Below are positions 17,609-25,921 of a stretch of DNA of 64,000 nt, piece by piece. The notes beneath the pieces were generated by a model that saw only the letters and a program-made list of their open reading frames with translations, did not search any database and was not told the origin of the DNA. The translations under genes and the position numbers were made by a program. The DNA is from Halorussus salinus (lineage in GTDB: Archaea > Halobacteriota > Halobacteria > Halobacteriales > Haladaptataceae). Position 1 is the first letter of the stretch, and each line of letters starts with the position of its first letter. The stretch is taken from positions 124,001-188,000 of the forward strand of contig NZ_SBIS02000011.1 of assembly GCF_004765815.2 (NCBI RefSeq). The letters run 5' to 3'.

Positions 17609-18100
17609 ATGTCAGTTTCGGATAATAGTGTCGCCCACGAACTCGATCCGGCGACGGCCGGGGCCGAGTTCGAGTCGGCGTCGGCGGTCGGCGAGAAACT
17701 GGACGCGTTGGAGAACAGGGCGGTGTGGCTGGACGCCGAGTTTCGCCTCCCGTTCACCGACTTCCGGGTTGGCGTCTCGACTATCGTCGGGCTGCTTCCC
17801 GGCGTCGGCGACGGTGCGATGATGGTGCTGGCGGCGACGCTGGTCTACCACGGGACGGGACTCGGCGCGCCGACGTGGACGCTCGTGAAGATGTCGGTCA
17901 TCCTGCTAGTCGAGGGGATCGTGGGTGCGATTCCCATCGTTGGTGACCTCGTGGGGCTGGTCTGGTCGGCGAACGTCGGGAACGTGGGACGGCTCCGGCG
18001 ACACGAGGAGACACTCGACGGCTCGACTAACTGGCTGTTCGTGCTGTTGCTAGCGTCGCCGTTCATCCTGTTCGTGCTGGCACTGGGGAGTCTACTATGA
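17609..18100 (+). CDS. DUF4112-like membrane protein
   Basis: The 163-residue protein has three or more hydrophobic helices: the segment D-F-R-V-G-V-S-T-I-V-G-L-L-P-G-V-G-D followed by A-M-M-V-L-A-A-T-L, a middle E-G-I-V-G-A-I-P-I-V-G-D, and a C-terminal F-V-L-L-L-A-S-P-F-I-L-F-V helix. The repeated P-x-V-G-D turns are typical of the DUF4112 family. The start at 17609 is preferred over an ATG seven codons upstream because a TATA-like run (gttttatta) sits about 28 bases before it. It overlaps the next gene by four bases. Confidence 0.85.
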   Translation: MSVSDNSVAHELDPATAGAEFESASAVGEKLDALENRAVWLDAEFRLPFTDFRVGVSTIVGLLPGVGDGAMMVLAATLVYHGTGLGAPTWTLVKMSVILLVEGIVGAIPIVGDLVGLVWSANVGNVGRLRRHEETLDGSTNWLFVLLLASPFILFVLALGSLL

Positions 18101-19416
18101 GCCGCCACGAAGCGCCCGCGTACTTCTGCGCGACCGAGAGGGTCGGTCGGAATCCACCGGACGAGTCCTGCGTCGAGGGACGACTCTTCGTCGAGGACCG
18201 GCGACTCGTCTGCGGTGCCGGGGACCCGACGGTCCAATCGGGGTACGTCGGGAAGGTAGACGACCACGCCGGTTCGACAGTCAGGCGATTTCTCGGCGGT
18301 TTCAAGGGCTTTCAGGAGTTCGAGGTCGAGGAGGCCGCGAGTCGAGAACGGACCCGCTCGGTCGCGTTCGCCGGAGTGACCGGCGTGGAGTTCGCCGAGT
18401 GGCAGGGAAGCGAGTTGAAGGGCGCGGACCGGACCTACGCGGTCGTGGTGGACGCCGCCGAACTGACTGGCGAATCACTGGTGATACAGCTCGGCCGCGG
18501 CTGGCGAAATCGCGGGAGCGGGCGACAGCGCCACGCGGCGCTCGCTCGCGTCGTCCGCGCGCTGTCGGCGGAGGCCGACGCCGAATCGGACGCCCCCCCG
18601 GCGAACAAGGTCGCATCGGGCGATAGCGGAGCAGTCGCGTCGGGCGGTAGCGGAACAGTCGCGGCGACCGCCGCGACAGCAAGCGGAGCGACGACCGAGA
18701 CAGCAAGCGGGGCGACGACCGAGATAGCGAGCGGCACGACTGGCGGCGAGACCGACGCGTCGGGATTCGACGGCGAGACCGGCGACACGACGCTCGTCGC
18801 ACGCAACGACACCGGAAGCCCGGTCAGCGCGCGCATCGGCTGTCGCACCGACGAGGGCACCGAGTTCGCCGAGGACGTGACGATACCGAGCGGGGAGCGC
18901 GAGGAGTGGACCGACCTCCCGGCGGACCGCGCGTTCGAGATCGGCGTCAGCGTAGAGGGCGGCGACAACGCGCTCACCGAGTTCGAGGGAGCCGAGACCG
19001 TCCGCGGCGACATCCACGTCTACCTCGCGCCCGACGACGTGGTCGTAGACACCTCGACGCCCGGCAGCGTCGCCACCGGCGCGACCGAGACCGAAACCGC
19101 GGGGACGACCGCCGAACGCACGGACGCGACGCCGGACCGCCGAGGAGCGACGAGCGACGCCGCGGTCGAATCGACCCGCGAGTCGGCCTCGGAGGGCAGT
19201 CGGCTGAAATCGGCGGGCATCGCGCTCGTCGGCGTGGTCGTCTGGTTCGGGTCGGCGCTCCTGCAACCGAGCGTCGCGTTGCCCGGCCGCGGCGTCCCCT
19301 ACTCGGCGGACCCCTCGCTCGTCCAGACTCTAGAGACGGCACAGGCAGTGGTTGCGTTTCTCGGCGTCGGTGTTCTCCTCTACGGCCTCTACAGCTTCGT
19401 AACCGGCGGGAAGTGA
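18097..19416 (+). CDS. Membrane-anchored protein, coupled to DUF4112 gene
   Basis: A 439-residue protein coupled by an ATGA overlap to the preceding membrane protein. The N-terminal half (1-165) is a globular cytosolic-looking domain with C-x3-G and G-Y-V-G-K-V-D-D segments. The middle is a Thr/Ala/Ser/Gly repeat linker (about 170-235, with A-S-G-A-T-T-E-T-style repeats). A second small beta domain (about 238-320) contains D-R-A-F-E-I-G-V-S-V. After another linker come two transmembrane helices at the C-terminus (about 375-390 and 415-435). No family is recognised. Confidence 0.75.
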   Translation: MSRHEAPAYFCATERVGRNPPDESCVEGRLFVEDRRLVCGAGDPTVQSGYVGKVDDHAGSTVRRFLGGFKGFQEFEVEEAASRERTRSVAFAGVTGVEFAEWQGSELKGADRTYAVVVDAAELTGESLVIQLGRGWRNRGSGRQRHAALARVVRALSAEADAESDAPPANKVASGDSGAVASGGSGTVAATAATASGATTETASGATTEIASGTTGGETDASGFDGETGDTTLVARNDTGSPVSARIGCRTDEGTEFAEDVTIPSGEREEWTDLPADRAFEIGVSVEGGDNALTEFEGAETVRGDIHVYLAPDDVVVDTSTPGSVATGATETETAGTTAERTDATPDRRGATSDAAVESTRESASEGSRLKSAGIALVGVVVWFGSALLQPSVALPGRGVPYSADPSLVQTLETAQAVVAFLGVGVLLYGLYSFVTGGK

Positions 19417-19491
19417 GAGAATCTGATACGGTGATTTGGACCGAAGGCGAATGGACCCCGACGAGTCCGTCACAGAATCGCAGAAGCTGGA

Positions 19492-19564
19492 TGGGACCGC
19501 CCGGATTCGAACCGGGGTTATCGGCACCCAAGGCCGAAAGGATACCAAGCTACCCCACGGTCCC
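19492..19564 (-). tRNA. tRNA-Pro (anticodon TGG)
   Basis: On the minus strand a 73-base cloverleaf can be folded: acceptor stem GGGACCG/CGGTCCC with discriminator A, a D arm, an anticodon stem TCGGC/GCCGA with loop CTTGGGT, and a T arm with GGTTCGAATCC. The anticodon at loop positions 34-36 is TGG, so it reads CCA and probably other Pro codons. CCA is not encoded. No intron is visible and no integrase gene lies beside it. Confidence 0.95.
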
Positions 19565-19637
19565 GCACGATTTAGTAGACGGCAGGCCGTGTAAAGAGTT
19601 TCGTTTAGGTCGGCGAAAAGCGACCCGTCGGCACTCC

Positions 19638-21476
19638 TCAGACCACGCCCCAAATCGCGGCGATGCCGAGCGTCGTCGCCACGGCGAACAGGAGTTGGAG
19701 GGGCGCGCCGACCCGCACGTAGTCGGTGAACTTGTAGCCGCCGGGACCGTAGACGAAGAGGTTCGTCTGGTAGCCGACCGGCGTCATGAACGCCGTCGAG
19801 GCCGCGAACGTGACCGCCAGCACGAACGCGAAGGCGTTGGCGTCGAGTTGTCTGGCGGCCTCGGCCGCGACCGGAATCATCAACACGACGCTCGCGTTGT
19901 TGCTGACGATGTTGGTCAGCACCGCGGTCACGACGTAGAACAGGCCCAGTACCGCGATGGGTGGCAGGAAGGTGGCCGACGCCACCAACAGGTCCGCGAT
20001 GAGGTCGGCCGCACCGGTCTGTTCCATCGCGATGCCGAGCGGGATGACCCCCGCGAGCAGGAAGATAACGTCCCACTCCACCGCGTCGTAGACCTCCGGT
20101 GGCTTGAGGACGCCGGTCAGGACCATCACGAGCGCGCCCGCCAGCGCCGAGACCATGATGGGAAGCACGTCGAGGGCGGCCACCGTGACGACGGCCCCGA
20201 CGATGCCGATGGCCAGCGGAATCTTCGACTCGCGGTAGTCGGGCCGGTCTATCTCTTGGGCGACGATGAAGTCCCGGTTGACGTTCAACCGCGAGATGCT
20301 GTCGGGGGTCGCCTGCACCAACAAGGTGTCGCCGACCTGCAACTCGGCGTGGTCCATGCGCTTGCGGATGTACTCCGGGCCGCGCCGCAGGGCCAACACG
20401 GTCGCGTCGTAGCGGTCCCGGAAGTTCGCGGTGGCGAGCGTCTCGCCGACCAGCGACGACCGAGGAGCGATGACGACTTCCACGAGGCTCCGGTCGGCGT
20501 CCTCGCCCGCTAGCTCCTCGTCGTCCACGTCAACGTCGGGCAGGAGTCGAAGCCCCTCGGTGTCGGTGAGGTCCAACAGCGTCTCGCGGTCGGTCCGGAG
20601 CGCGAAGATGTCCTCGGCCTGAATCTGCTTCTGCCCGAGCGGTTCGCCGAACGTCTTGCCCCCGCGGACGAGTTGCACGAGGTCCACGTCGAAGTCGGTG
20701 TCCGCGAGCGCGTCGGCGACGGTCCGGCCGACGAGCGGCGAGTCGTCGGTGACGACCACTTCGGTCAGGTACTCCTCTAACTCGAACTCCTCGGTGAGGT
20801 CCTCGCGCACGGGGATGCGAGCGGGCGTGAGCCACCGACCGACCGTCATGAGGTAGGCCGCGCCGACGATGGAGACCAAAATTCCGAGCGAGGTGAACTC
20901 GAACATCGAGAAGGCTCCGAGTTCGGGGTACACCTCTGGGTTCTGCGCGCCGAGTCGCGCCGCGAGGTCGCTGGCGAGGATGTTGGTCGAGGTGCCGATG
21001 AGCGTGAGCGTGCCGCCGAACATCGAGGCGTAAGAGAGGGGGAGCAGGAGCTTCGACGGCGAGGTCTTGCCCTCGTGGGCGAGGTCGGTCACCATCGGCA
21101 ACAGGATGGCGACCGCGGCGGTGTTGTTGATGAACCCGGAGATGGAGCCGACGACGCCGATAGTCGCGCCGAGCTGGCGGTCCTCGTCGTCTTTGGTGAA
21201 CGCCGCTATTTTCCGGCCGAGAATCTGGACCGCGCCGGTCCGCTGGACGCCGTAGCTCAGGATGAACATCGCCAGCACGGTGACGGTCGCGGAGCTAGCG
21301 AACCCCGAGACGCCCTCGGCGGGCGAGACCTCGGTCCACGGTTCCAGCACCATCAGCGCGACCATGATGCCGATAGCGGTGATGTCGATGGGGACCGGTT
21401 CGGTCGCGAACAGCACCAGCGCCGCGAGGATGACGAGGAACACGACGACGATGCTCGGCGTCAGCGAGAGTGCCAC
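19638..21476 (-). CDS. SLC13-family permease with TrkA-C domains
   Basis: The 612-residue integral membrane protein has an N-terminal set of about five helices (starting L-T-P-S-I-V-V-V-F-L-V-I-L-A-A-L), the SLC13/DASS-type S-N-N-T-A (here I-N-N-T-A-A-V-A-I-L-L-P) and S-N-N-A-S-V-V-L motifs in the two halves, and between them a cytosolic stretch (about 205-385) with two TrkA-C (RCK-C) ligand-binding domains. It likely exports or imports a small anion (dicarboxylate, sulfate or similar), with the TrkA-C pair regulating it. The substrate cannot be told. Confidence 0.9.
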   Translation of the reverse strand: MALSLTPSIVVVFLVILAALVLFATEPVPIDITAIGIMVALMVLEPWTEVSPAEGVSGFASSATVTVLAMFILSYGVQRTGAVQILGRKIAAFTKDDEDRQLGATIGVVGSISGFINNTAAVAILLPMVTDLAHEGKTSPSKLLLPLSYASMFGGTLTLIGTSTNILASDLAARLGAQNPEVYPELGAFSMFEFTSLGILVSIVGAAYLMTVGRWLTPARIPVREDLTEEFELEEYLTEVVVTDDSPLVGRTVADALADTDFDVDLVQLVRGGKTFGEPLGQKQIQAEDIFALRTDRETLLDLTDTEGLRLLPDVDVDDEELAGEDADRSLVEVVIAPRSSLVGETLATANFRDRYDATVLALRRGPEYIRKRMDHAELQVGDTLLVQATPDSISRLNVNRDFIVAQEIDRPDYRESKIPLAIGIVGAVVTVAALDVLPIMVSALAGALVMVLTGVLKPPEVYDAVEWDVIFLLAGVIPLGIAMEQTGAADLIADLLVASATFLPPIAVLGLFYVVTAVLTNIVSNNASVVLMIPVAAEAARQLDANAFAFVLAVTFAASTAFMTPVGYQTNLFVYGPGGYKFTDYVRVGAPLQLLFAVATTLGIAAIWGVV

Positions 21477-21562
21477 GTCGAATACATCTCACGGCGAGAG
21501 CAAAAATGGTGCGGACTGCGCGGCGACGGCCCGACCGTCGGCCGACCGCTCGGCGGCGACGG

Positions 21563-21853
21563 TCAGTGGTCCCAGACCGAGACGTGACCGCTCCCGGTGA
21601 CGACGACCAGAAAGCCGTCGATAGCGAACTCGAACTGCCAGTGGCCGTCGGACGAGCGGCGCTCGAACAGCGTGTCGAGCGCCTCCAAATCCACGGCCTT
21701 GTAGAGTTCGAGGTCCCGGTCGGTCGGGTCCACCCCCTCGACCGAAGCGACCGCTTCGATGATCGTCTGACTCAGCGACGCGTCCCCGTCGTGGTGGGTC
21801 TCGTAGACCGGGACTCCCCCGCGAGGAGGTCCATTACCGTCTGCTGTCGCCAT
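21563..21853 (-). CDS. HalOD1-type output domain protein
   Basis: A 96-residue protein with the form of stand-alone haloarchaeal output domains: an N-terminal Y-E-T-H-H-D-G segment, then L-S-Q-T-I-I-E-A-V-A-S-V-E-G-V-D-P, then L-Y-K-A-V-D-L-E-A-L-D-T-L-F, and a strand pair W-Q-F-E-F-A-I-D-G-F-L-V-V-V that ends the protein. HalOD1 occurs alone or on response regulators. No sensor or kinase gene is adjacent here. Confidence 0.8.
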   Translation of the reverse strand: MATADGNGPPRGGVPVYETHHDGDASLSQTIIEAVASVEGVDPTDRDLELYKAVDLEALDTLFERRSSDGHWQFEFAIDGFLVVVTGSGHVSVWDH

Positions 21854-22106
21854 CGAGACGGTCTTCGAGTGAACCCACTATTAAATCCCGGCAGACGAGC
21901 GTCAGACGAAGGTCAATCTACCGAATGATTTCCGAGTACCGCGATAGACCGGTATTTCTCCGTCTCACGGGGGTTCGAAGACAGCGAGTTTAATCTCCGA
22001 ACCGGAACCGACTCGAAACTCTCGAATCGGCCGACGACGCCGAAAGCGGGAACGGGTACTCCTCGCGCGGGACGTGTAATCGGGGACGCGATACGACCGG
22101 CTACAA

Positions 22107-22433
22107 TTAGCCGAAGATGGGCATGTTCGGGTGCCCGTTCGTCGTCACGTCCTCGCCGAACACCGTCACCGACAGGTCACCGAAAATCGGCATGTTCGGG
22201 TGGCCGTCCGTAGTCACGTCTTGGTCGAACACCGTCGCCGACTTGTCACCGAAAATCGGCATGTTCGGATGACCCTCGGTCGTCGCGTCCTGACCGAACA
22301 CCGTTACCGACTTGTCACCGAAGATTGGGTTCGGGTGGCCGTCGGTCGTCGCGTCACCCGCGGCAGCGGCGGGCGAAGCCAACAGTGCGAGCGAGACGCC
22401 AACTACTACGAAAAGTGTGGTAATCCGTTTCAT
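22107..22433 (-). CDS. Secreted protein of 23-residue tandem repeats
   Basis: The 108-residue protein has a clear signal peptide (K-R-I-T-T-L-F-V-V-V-G-V-S-L-A-L-L-A-S-P-A-A-A-A). Nearly all that follows is four tandem repeats: residues 27-48, 49-71, 72-94 and a shortened 95-108. Each holds T-T-x-G-H-P-N-(M)-P-I-F-G-D-x-S-x-T-V-F. The repeats vary by single substitutions. There are no Cys residues; the G-H-P-N box could bind metal or be a processing or adhesion unit. No neighbour suggests a role and no family is recognised. Confidence 0.75.
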   Translation of the reverse strand: MKRITTLFVVVGVSLALLASPAAAAGDATTDGHPNPIFGDKSVTVFGQDATTEGHPNMPIFGDKSATVFDQDVTTDGHPNMPIFGDLSVTVFGEDVTTNGHPNMPIFG

Positions 22434-22531
22434 GGTATCTATGGGCGATTATACCCGAGATACTAGTTACCACTTATTGACTTAAATTTTTGGGTTTGTA
22501 GTTTGTATGAATTCAAGGATTGTAACCCATT

Positions 22532-24586
22532 CTACTCTTCTTCGCCGTGGAGTTCGAGTTCCGCGACGATTTCGAAGGGGTGGTGGTCCTTTCGCACCCC
22601 GTCGAGAATCTTGAACGCCTCGTCGGGCGCGAGGAAGTGGCTCGTGACGACGCGGCCGAGGTCGGTCGGTTCGAGTCCGTCGATAAAGCCGTATTCGAGC
22701 AACTTCCCGAGCGCGTGCTTGGTCGGAATCTCGCCGATCATCCGGTCGCCCAGTCGCTTGGCCTCCGCGCCGCCGACCGTGATGTTGGCGAGGGTCTCCT
22801 CGACCGCGGAACTCTCGTCGTAGAGCGTCCGGACGTTCTCCATCTCGCCCTTGAGGAGTTTGAACGCCACCTCGTCTTCGGTCATCTCCATGCTGTTGTG
22901 GTAGGACGTGTCCGGTTCCACGAGGACGTACACCTTCCCGCGGTCGTGGTAGTCCGGGCGACCCGCCCGCCCGAGCATCTGGTGGAACTCCTGTACGGAG
23001 AGCCACTCGATGCCCATCGCGAGCGTGTCGAAGATGACCTGCGAGGCCGGGAAGTCCACCCCGGCCGCCAGCGCCGCGGTCGTCACGACCGCCGCGAGGT
23101 CCTGATCGGCGAACATGCGTTCGACCTTCTTCCGGCGGCCGTAGTCGAGTCCGGCGTGATACGGCGCGGAACTGTACTCCAGTTGGCGAGAGATTTCGTG
23201 ACACCGACGCCGGGAGTTGGTGAAGATGATAGTCTGACCCCGGTAGCCCTGCGAGGACTTGCTGTCGTACTCGCGCCTGACGAGTTTGTTCTCGATGTCG
23301 GGCTTCTCCTTGCCGTCGGCGAAGGTGACGTGGCGTTCGAGGGGCACGGGACGCTCCTCGAACTCCACGAGGTTCGCCTCCAGCGACTCGGCGAGACTGG
23401 AGGGGTTGCCGACCGTCGCCGAGAGGTAGACCCACTGCGCCCCGCCGTAGTCGTGGCTTTGGGCGGCGCGGTTCTCGCAGTAGTGCTTGAGTCGCGCGAT
23501 GAGTCCGTCGAGGCGGTGGCCCCGGTCCTGCTCTTTGAGCGTGTGGACCTCGTCGATGACGACGGTCCCGATGTCGCCCAAATTGCGGCCGGTCCGGAGC
23601 GCGTGGTCGATGCCTTCGTAGGTGCCGACGATTACGTCGGCGTTCGGGTCGAAGGCGTGGCCGTCGTCCCGGACGCGACTCGCGCCCACGCGGATGGTCA
23701 CGTCCACCAAATCGCCGTACTCGTCCTCGAAGTCCTCGTGTTTCTGGTTGGCGAGCGCGACCAGCGGGACCAAAAAGAGCATCTTGCCCTTCCCGTTCAG
23801 CACGCGGTCGATGCCGGTCATCTCGCCCACGAGGGTCTTGCCGGTCGCGGTCGCGCTCACGACGAGTTGGTCCTCGCCGTCGAGGAGACCGTTCTGAACC
23901 GAGAGGCTCTGGACCGGGAGTAGCTCCTCGAACCGCGGTTCCAGCAAGTTCTGGATGCCCGGATGGAGACCGAGCGAATCGACCCGGATGTTGTCCACGT
24001 CCTCGACGTTCGCGCTTATCTCGTCGAACTTCGTGAGGTCGGGGTCGAGTTGCCCCTTCAACAGATTCGTGATGCGTTCCAAGTCCTGCACTTCCAACAG
24101 GAGGTCTTCGAGGCGGTTTCGGGCCTCGCTCGTCATGTCACCTTGGAAGGAGAGTTCCCGCTCCAACTCTTCTTTCGCGCAGTCGGGACAGATGTACTCG
24201 TCGCCGGTATCGACCGCGGTGTCGCCGGTGATGGGCGAGTAGTGGCCGCTCGACGCGCAGAACCGGCAGGTGCGGACGGCCTTCGCGTCGAGTTGGTAGG
24301 CGTCGAGCATCTCCTGTAGCTCGTCGCGGGCGGCTTTCGAGGTCTGCTGAGAGATGCGGATGCGGTCGGCTCGGCGGGCGATCTCCACGAACTGGTCGGG
24401 ACTGCGGGGCTCCTCGCTCGTCCCGCGCTTGACGCGGAACTTGCCGGGTCGCGGACCGGCGCTCGTCTCCTGTAGTTCGAGTTTCGACTGGAAGACGCGC
24501 TCGCCGTCCCGATTCACGACCGCGACGTAGTCGCCGGACGACTCGTGGAGGAACAGCGCGTCTACCTGCGGGACCTGCTTCGACAC
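22532..24586 (-). CDS. Ski2-like DEAD/DEAH-box helicase with zinc ribbon
   Basis: The 684-residue protein has an N-terminal domain with a Cys4 zinc ribbon (C-R-F-C ... C-P-D-C) and the helicase motifs: Q-motif region, I (S-A-T-A-T-G-K-T), Ia (P-L-V-A-L-A-N-Q-K), Ib, II (D-E-V-H), III (L-S-A-T-V-G), IV (I-I-F-T-N-S-R-R-R), V and VI (Q-M-L-G-R-A-G-R-P). The spacing matches the Ski2/Hel308 superfamily. I chose the GTG at 24586, where the conserved start S-K-Q-V-P-Q-V-D-A-L-F-L-H begins; an upstream in-frame ATG would add 82 Arg-rich residues of non-coding character. It probably acts in recombination, repair or RNA turnover. Confidence 0.9.
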   Translation of the reverse strand: MSKQVPQVDALFLHESSGDYVAVVNRDGERVFQSKLELQETSAGPRPGKFRVKRGTSEEPRSPDQFVEIARRADRIRISQQTSKAARDELQEMLDAYQLDAKAVRTCRFCASSGHYSPITGDTAVDTGDEYICPDCAKEELERELSFQGDMTSEARNRLEDLLLEVQDLERITNLLKGQLDPDLTKFDEISANVEDVDNIRVDSLGLHPGIQNLLEPRFEELLPVQSLSVQNGLLDGEDQLVVSATATGKTLVGEMTGIDRVLNGKGKMLFLVPLVALANQKHEDFEDEYGDLVDVTIRVGASRVRDDGHAFDPNADVIVGTYEGIDHALRTGRNLGDIGTVVIDEVHTLKEQDRGHRLDGLIARLKHYCENRAAQSHDYGGAQWVYLSATVGNPSSLAESLEANLVEFEERPVPLERHVTFADGKEKPDIENKLVRREYDSKSSQGYRGQTIIFTNSRRRCHEISRQLEYSSAPYHAGLDYGRRKKVERMFADQDLAAVVTTAALAAGVDFPASQVIFDTLAMGIEWLSVQEFHQMLGRAGRPDYHDRGKVYVLVEPDTSYHNSMEMTEDEVAFKLLKGEMENVRTLYDESSAVEETLANITVGGAEAKRLGDRMIGEIPTKHALGKLLEYGFIDGLEPTDLGRVVTSHFLAPDEAFKILDGVRKDHHPFEIVAELELHGEEE

Positions 24587-24834
24587 GTTCGCGGATAATA
24601 GCTCGCGGTATTTGAGCGGTTCGGAACTGTGGGTACGGACGGCAAACGGACGGAATTCGATGCCGGAATCGCGCGTCCGAGGCCGACAGCTTCCCCGGAA
24701 ATGTGACCCTAACTCGCGGTAAGCCGACGATAACTTCCGTCTCACACGGTTATTCCGGTAATACCGCTCGGGCAACCGGCAAATAACAAAGACCGCTTCG
24801 TGGTAAGCGCCGGATGCGAAGCGACCGACCAACT

Positions 24835-25008
24835 ATGAGGGGGAGACACAACACGCGGTTACCCGAGCGGTTCGACGAACAAGTCACGCTTGAAATCGAG
24901 GACGACACGGACGGCACGCCGACGGTCCGAATGCAGGACGAGTCGGCCGCCGACGCGTGGATTTCCGCTGACATTCAGGCCCTCGTCTCGCTACCGGAGT
25001 ACGAGTAA
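24835..25008 (+). CDS. Small haloarchaeal protein (57 aa)
   Basis: A short acidic protein starting M-R-G-R-H-N-T-R-L-P and ending D-A-W-I-S-A-D-I-Q-A-L-V-S-L-P. The terminal A-W-I-x-S/A-D ... V-x-L pattern recurs in short haloarchaeal proteins of unknown function. The start could also be the ATG at 24814, seven codons earlier. It stands alone, divergent from the helicase, followed by the convergent cupin gene. Confidence 0.6.
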   Translation: MRGRHNTRLPERFDEQVTLEIEDDTDGTPTVRMQDESAADAWISADIQALVSLPEYE

Positions 25009-25019
25009 CTTCTACTGGA

Positions 25020-25394
25020 CTACTCGACCAGTTCGATCTCGTCGTCGCCGTTGGGCACGGCGCAGATGAACGCGCCCGGTTCGTCGCCCTCGTTTCGGTA
25101 CCAGTGGACGACGCCCGCGGGAATCAACAGCGAGTCGCCTTCGCCGACGGTGTACTCTTCGTCTCCGATACCCACGACGTACTCGCCCGAGAGGACGTAC
25201 TGCTCGTGTTCGACCTCGTTGGTGTGTTCGGGCACCGACGCGCCGGGGTCGAGTTCGAATCGCCGAATGGCGAAGTTCGGCGCGCCGCGCTCCTCGTCTA
25301 TCAGGACGCCCTTGGACATGCCGTCGGCCGCGCCGACCTCCTCGTACTCTATCTCCTCGCTTCGGCGAATCAGTGGCTTCGGTCGCTGACTCAT
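25020..25394 (-). CDS. Cupin-domain protein
   Basis: A 124-residue single-domain cupin. The first metal motif reads P-E-H-T-N-E-V-E-H-E-Q-Y-V-L-S-G-E-Y (two His and a Glu visible) and the second is G-D-S-L-L-I-P-A-G-V-V-H-W-Y-R-N. All residues expected for a bound metal are present. Small cupins of this kind may be sugar- or aromatic-modifying or regulatory; the substrate is not clear. A T-rich TATA-like element lies about 28 bases before the ATG. Confidence 0.88.
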   Translation of the reverse strand: MSQRPKPLIRRSEEIEYEEVGAADGMSKGVLIDEERGAPNFAIRRFELDPGASVPEHTNEVEHEQYVLSGEYVVGIGDEEYTVGEGDSLLIPAGVVHWYRNEGDEPGAFICAVPNGDDEIELVE

Positions 25395-25485
25395 GGCCGG
25401 GGCTACGCGGGCGAGTCGTAAAAAGTTGCGTCGAGCGACGGCGGGACTGCTTTGGACTCATATGAGACAGAATTAACTCTCTTTG

Positions 25486-25700
25486 AGAAACCTTTAAATT
25501 GTTCTGCGGTCGGCGCGCGCTGGTGCGACCCGCAAGTGGTCGCGCCATCGGCGCGCGAGGTCTGCGCGAACGGATGTGAGCGCACGGCTCGGGAGACGCG
25601 GTTTGTCTCCCGGTGGACGAGCAACGGAGGCCGGAGCGAAGCGGAGGCCGAGTAGCGCAGTCGGTTGGGGAGGACGTGGCCGTCGCGGTGCTGTGCGGGG
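25486..25700 (+). ncRNA. Candidate structured RNA
   Basis: A TATA-like ctttaaat (about 25491-25498) on the plus strand is followed by sequence with no credible ORF but strong hairpins: a 9-base stem ggtgcgacc/ggtcgcgcc (25522-25546, one T-G pair) that can extend with GC-rich arms, and a perfect 7-base stem gggagac/gtctccc (25591-25611). Haloarchaeal intergenic DNA often contains GC-rich low-complexity runs, so this is only a candidate. The stretch from 25700 to 25920 holds the 30-bp repeat and then the tnpB 3' flank. Confidence 0.3.
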
Positions 25701-25746
25701 CGGTGGCAGTGGCGGTGGCTCCTTTTTGTCGGCTCTAGCTTGCGTT

Positions 25747-25830
25747 GCTGTCGCGGTTCGCAGTCGCGGTAGCAGTGCTGTCGCGGTTCGCAGTCACGGT
25801 AGCAGTGCTGTTGCGGTGCGGTCGCAGTAG
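25747..25830. repeat. 30-bp tandem repeat, about 2.8 copies
   Basis: Two nearly identical 30-base units (25747-25776 and 25777-25806; one mismatch) of gctgtcgcggttcgcag-type sequence are followed by a shorter, diverged third. They lie about 95-175 bases beyond the tnpB stop codon, where the omega-RNA scaffold of a TnpB gene would normally extend. They may be part of that RNA or simple slippage repeats. Confidence 0.7.
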
Positions 25831-25921
25831 GATTCGCTCAAGCGGAAACTCAAGTTCGCGTCGCCGACGAACTCGAAGCAGACAAAAACAGAACCAACCC
25901 GAAATAAAACCCCACTCCGCC

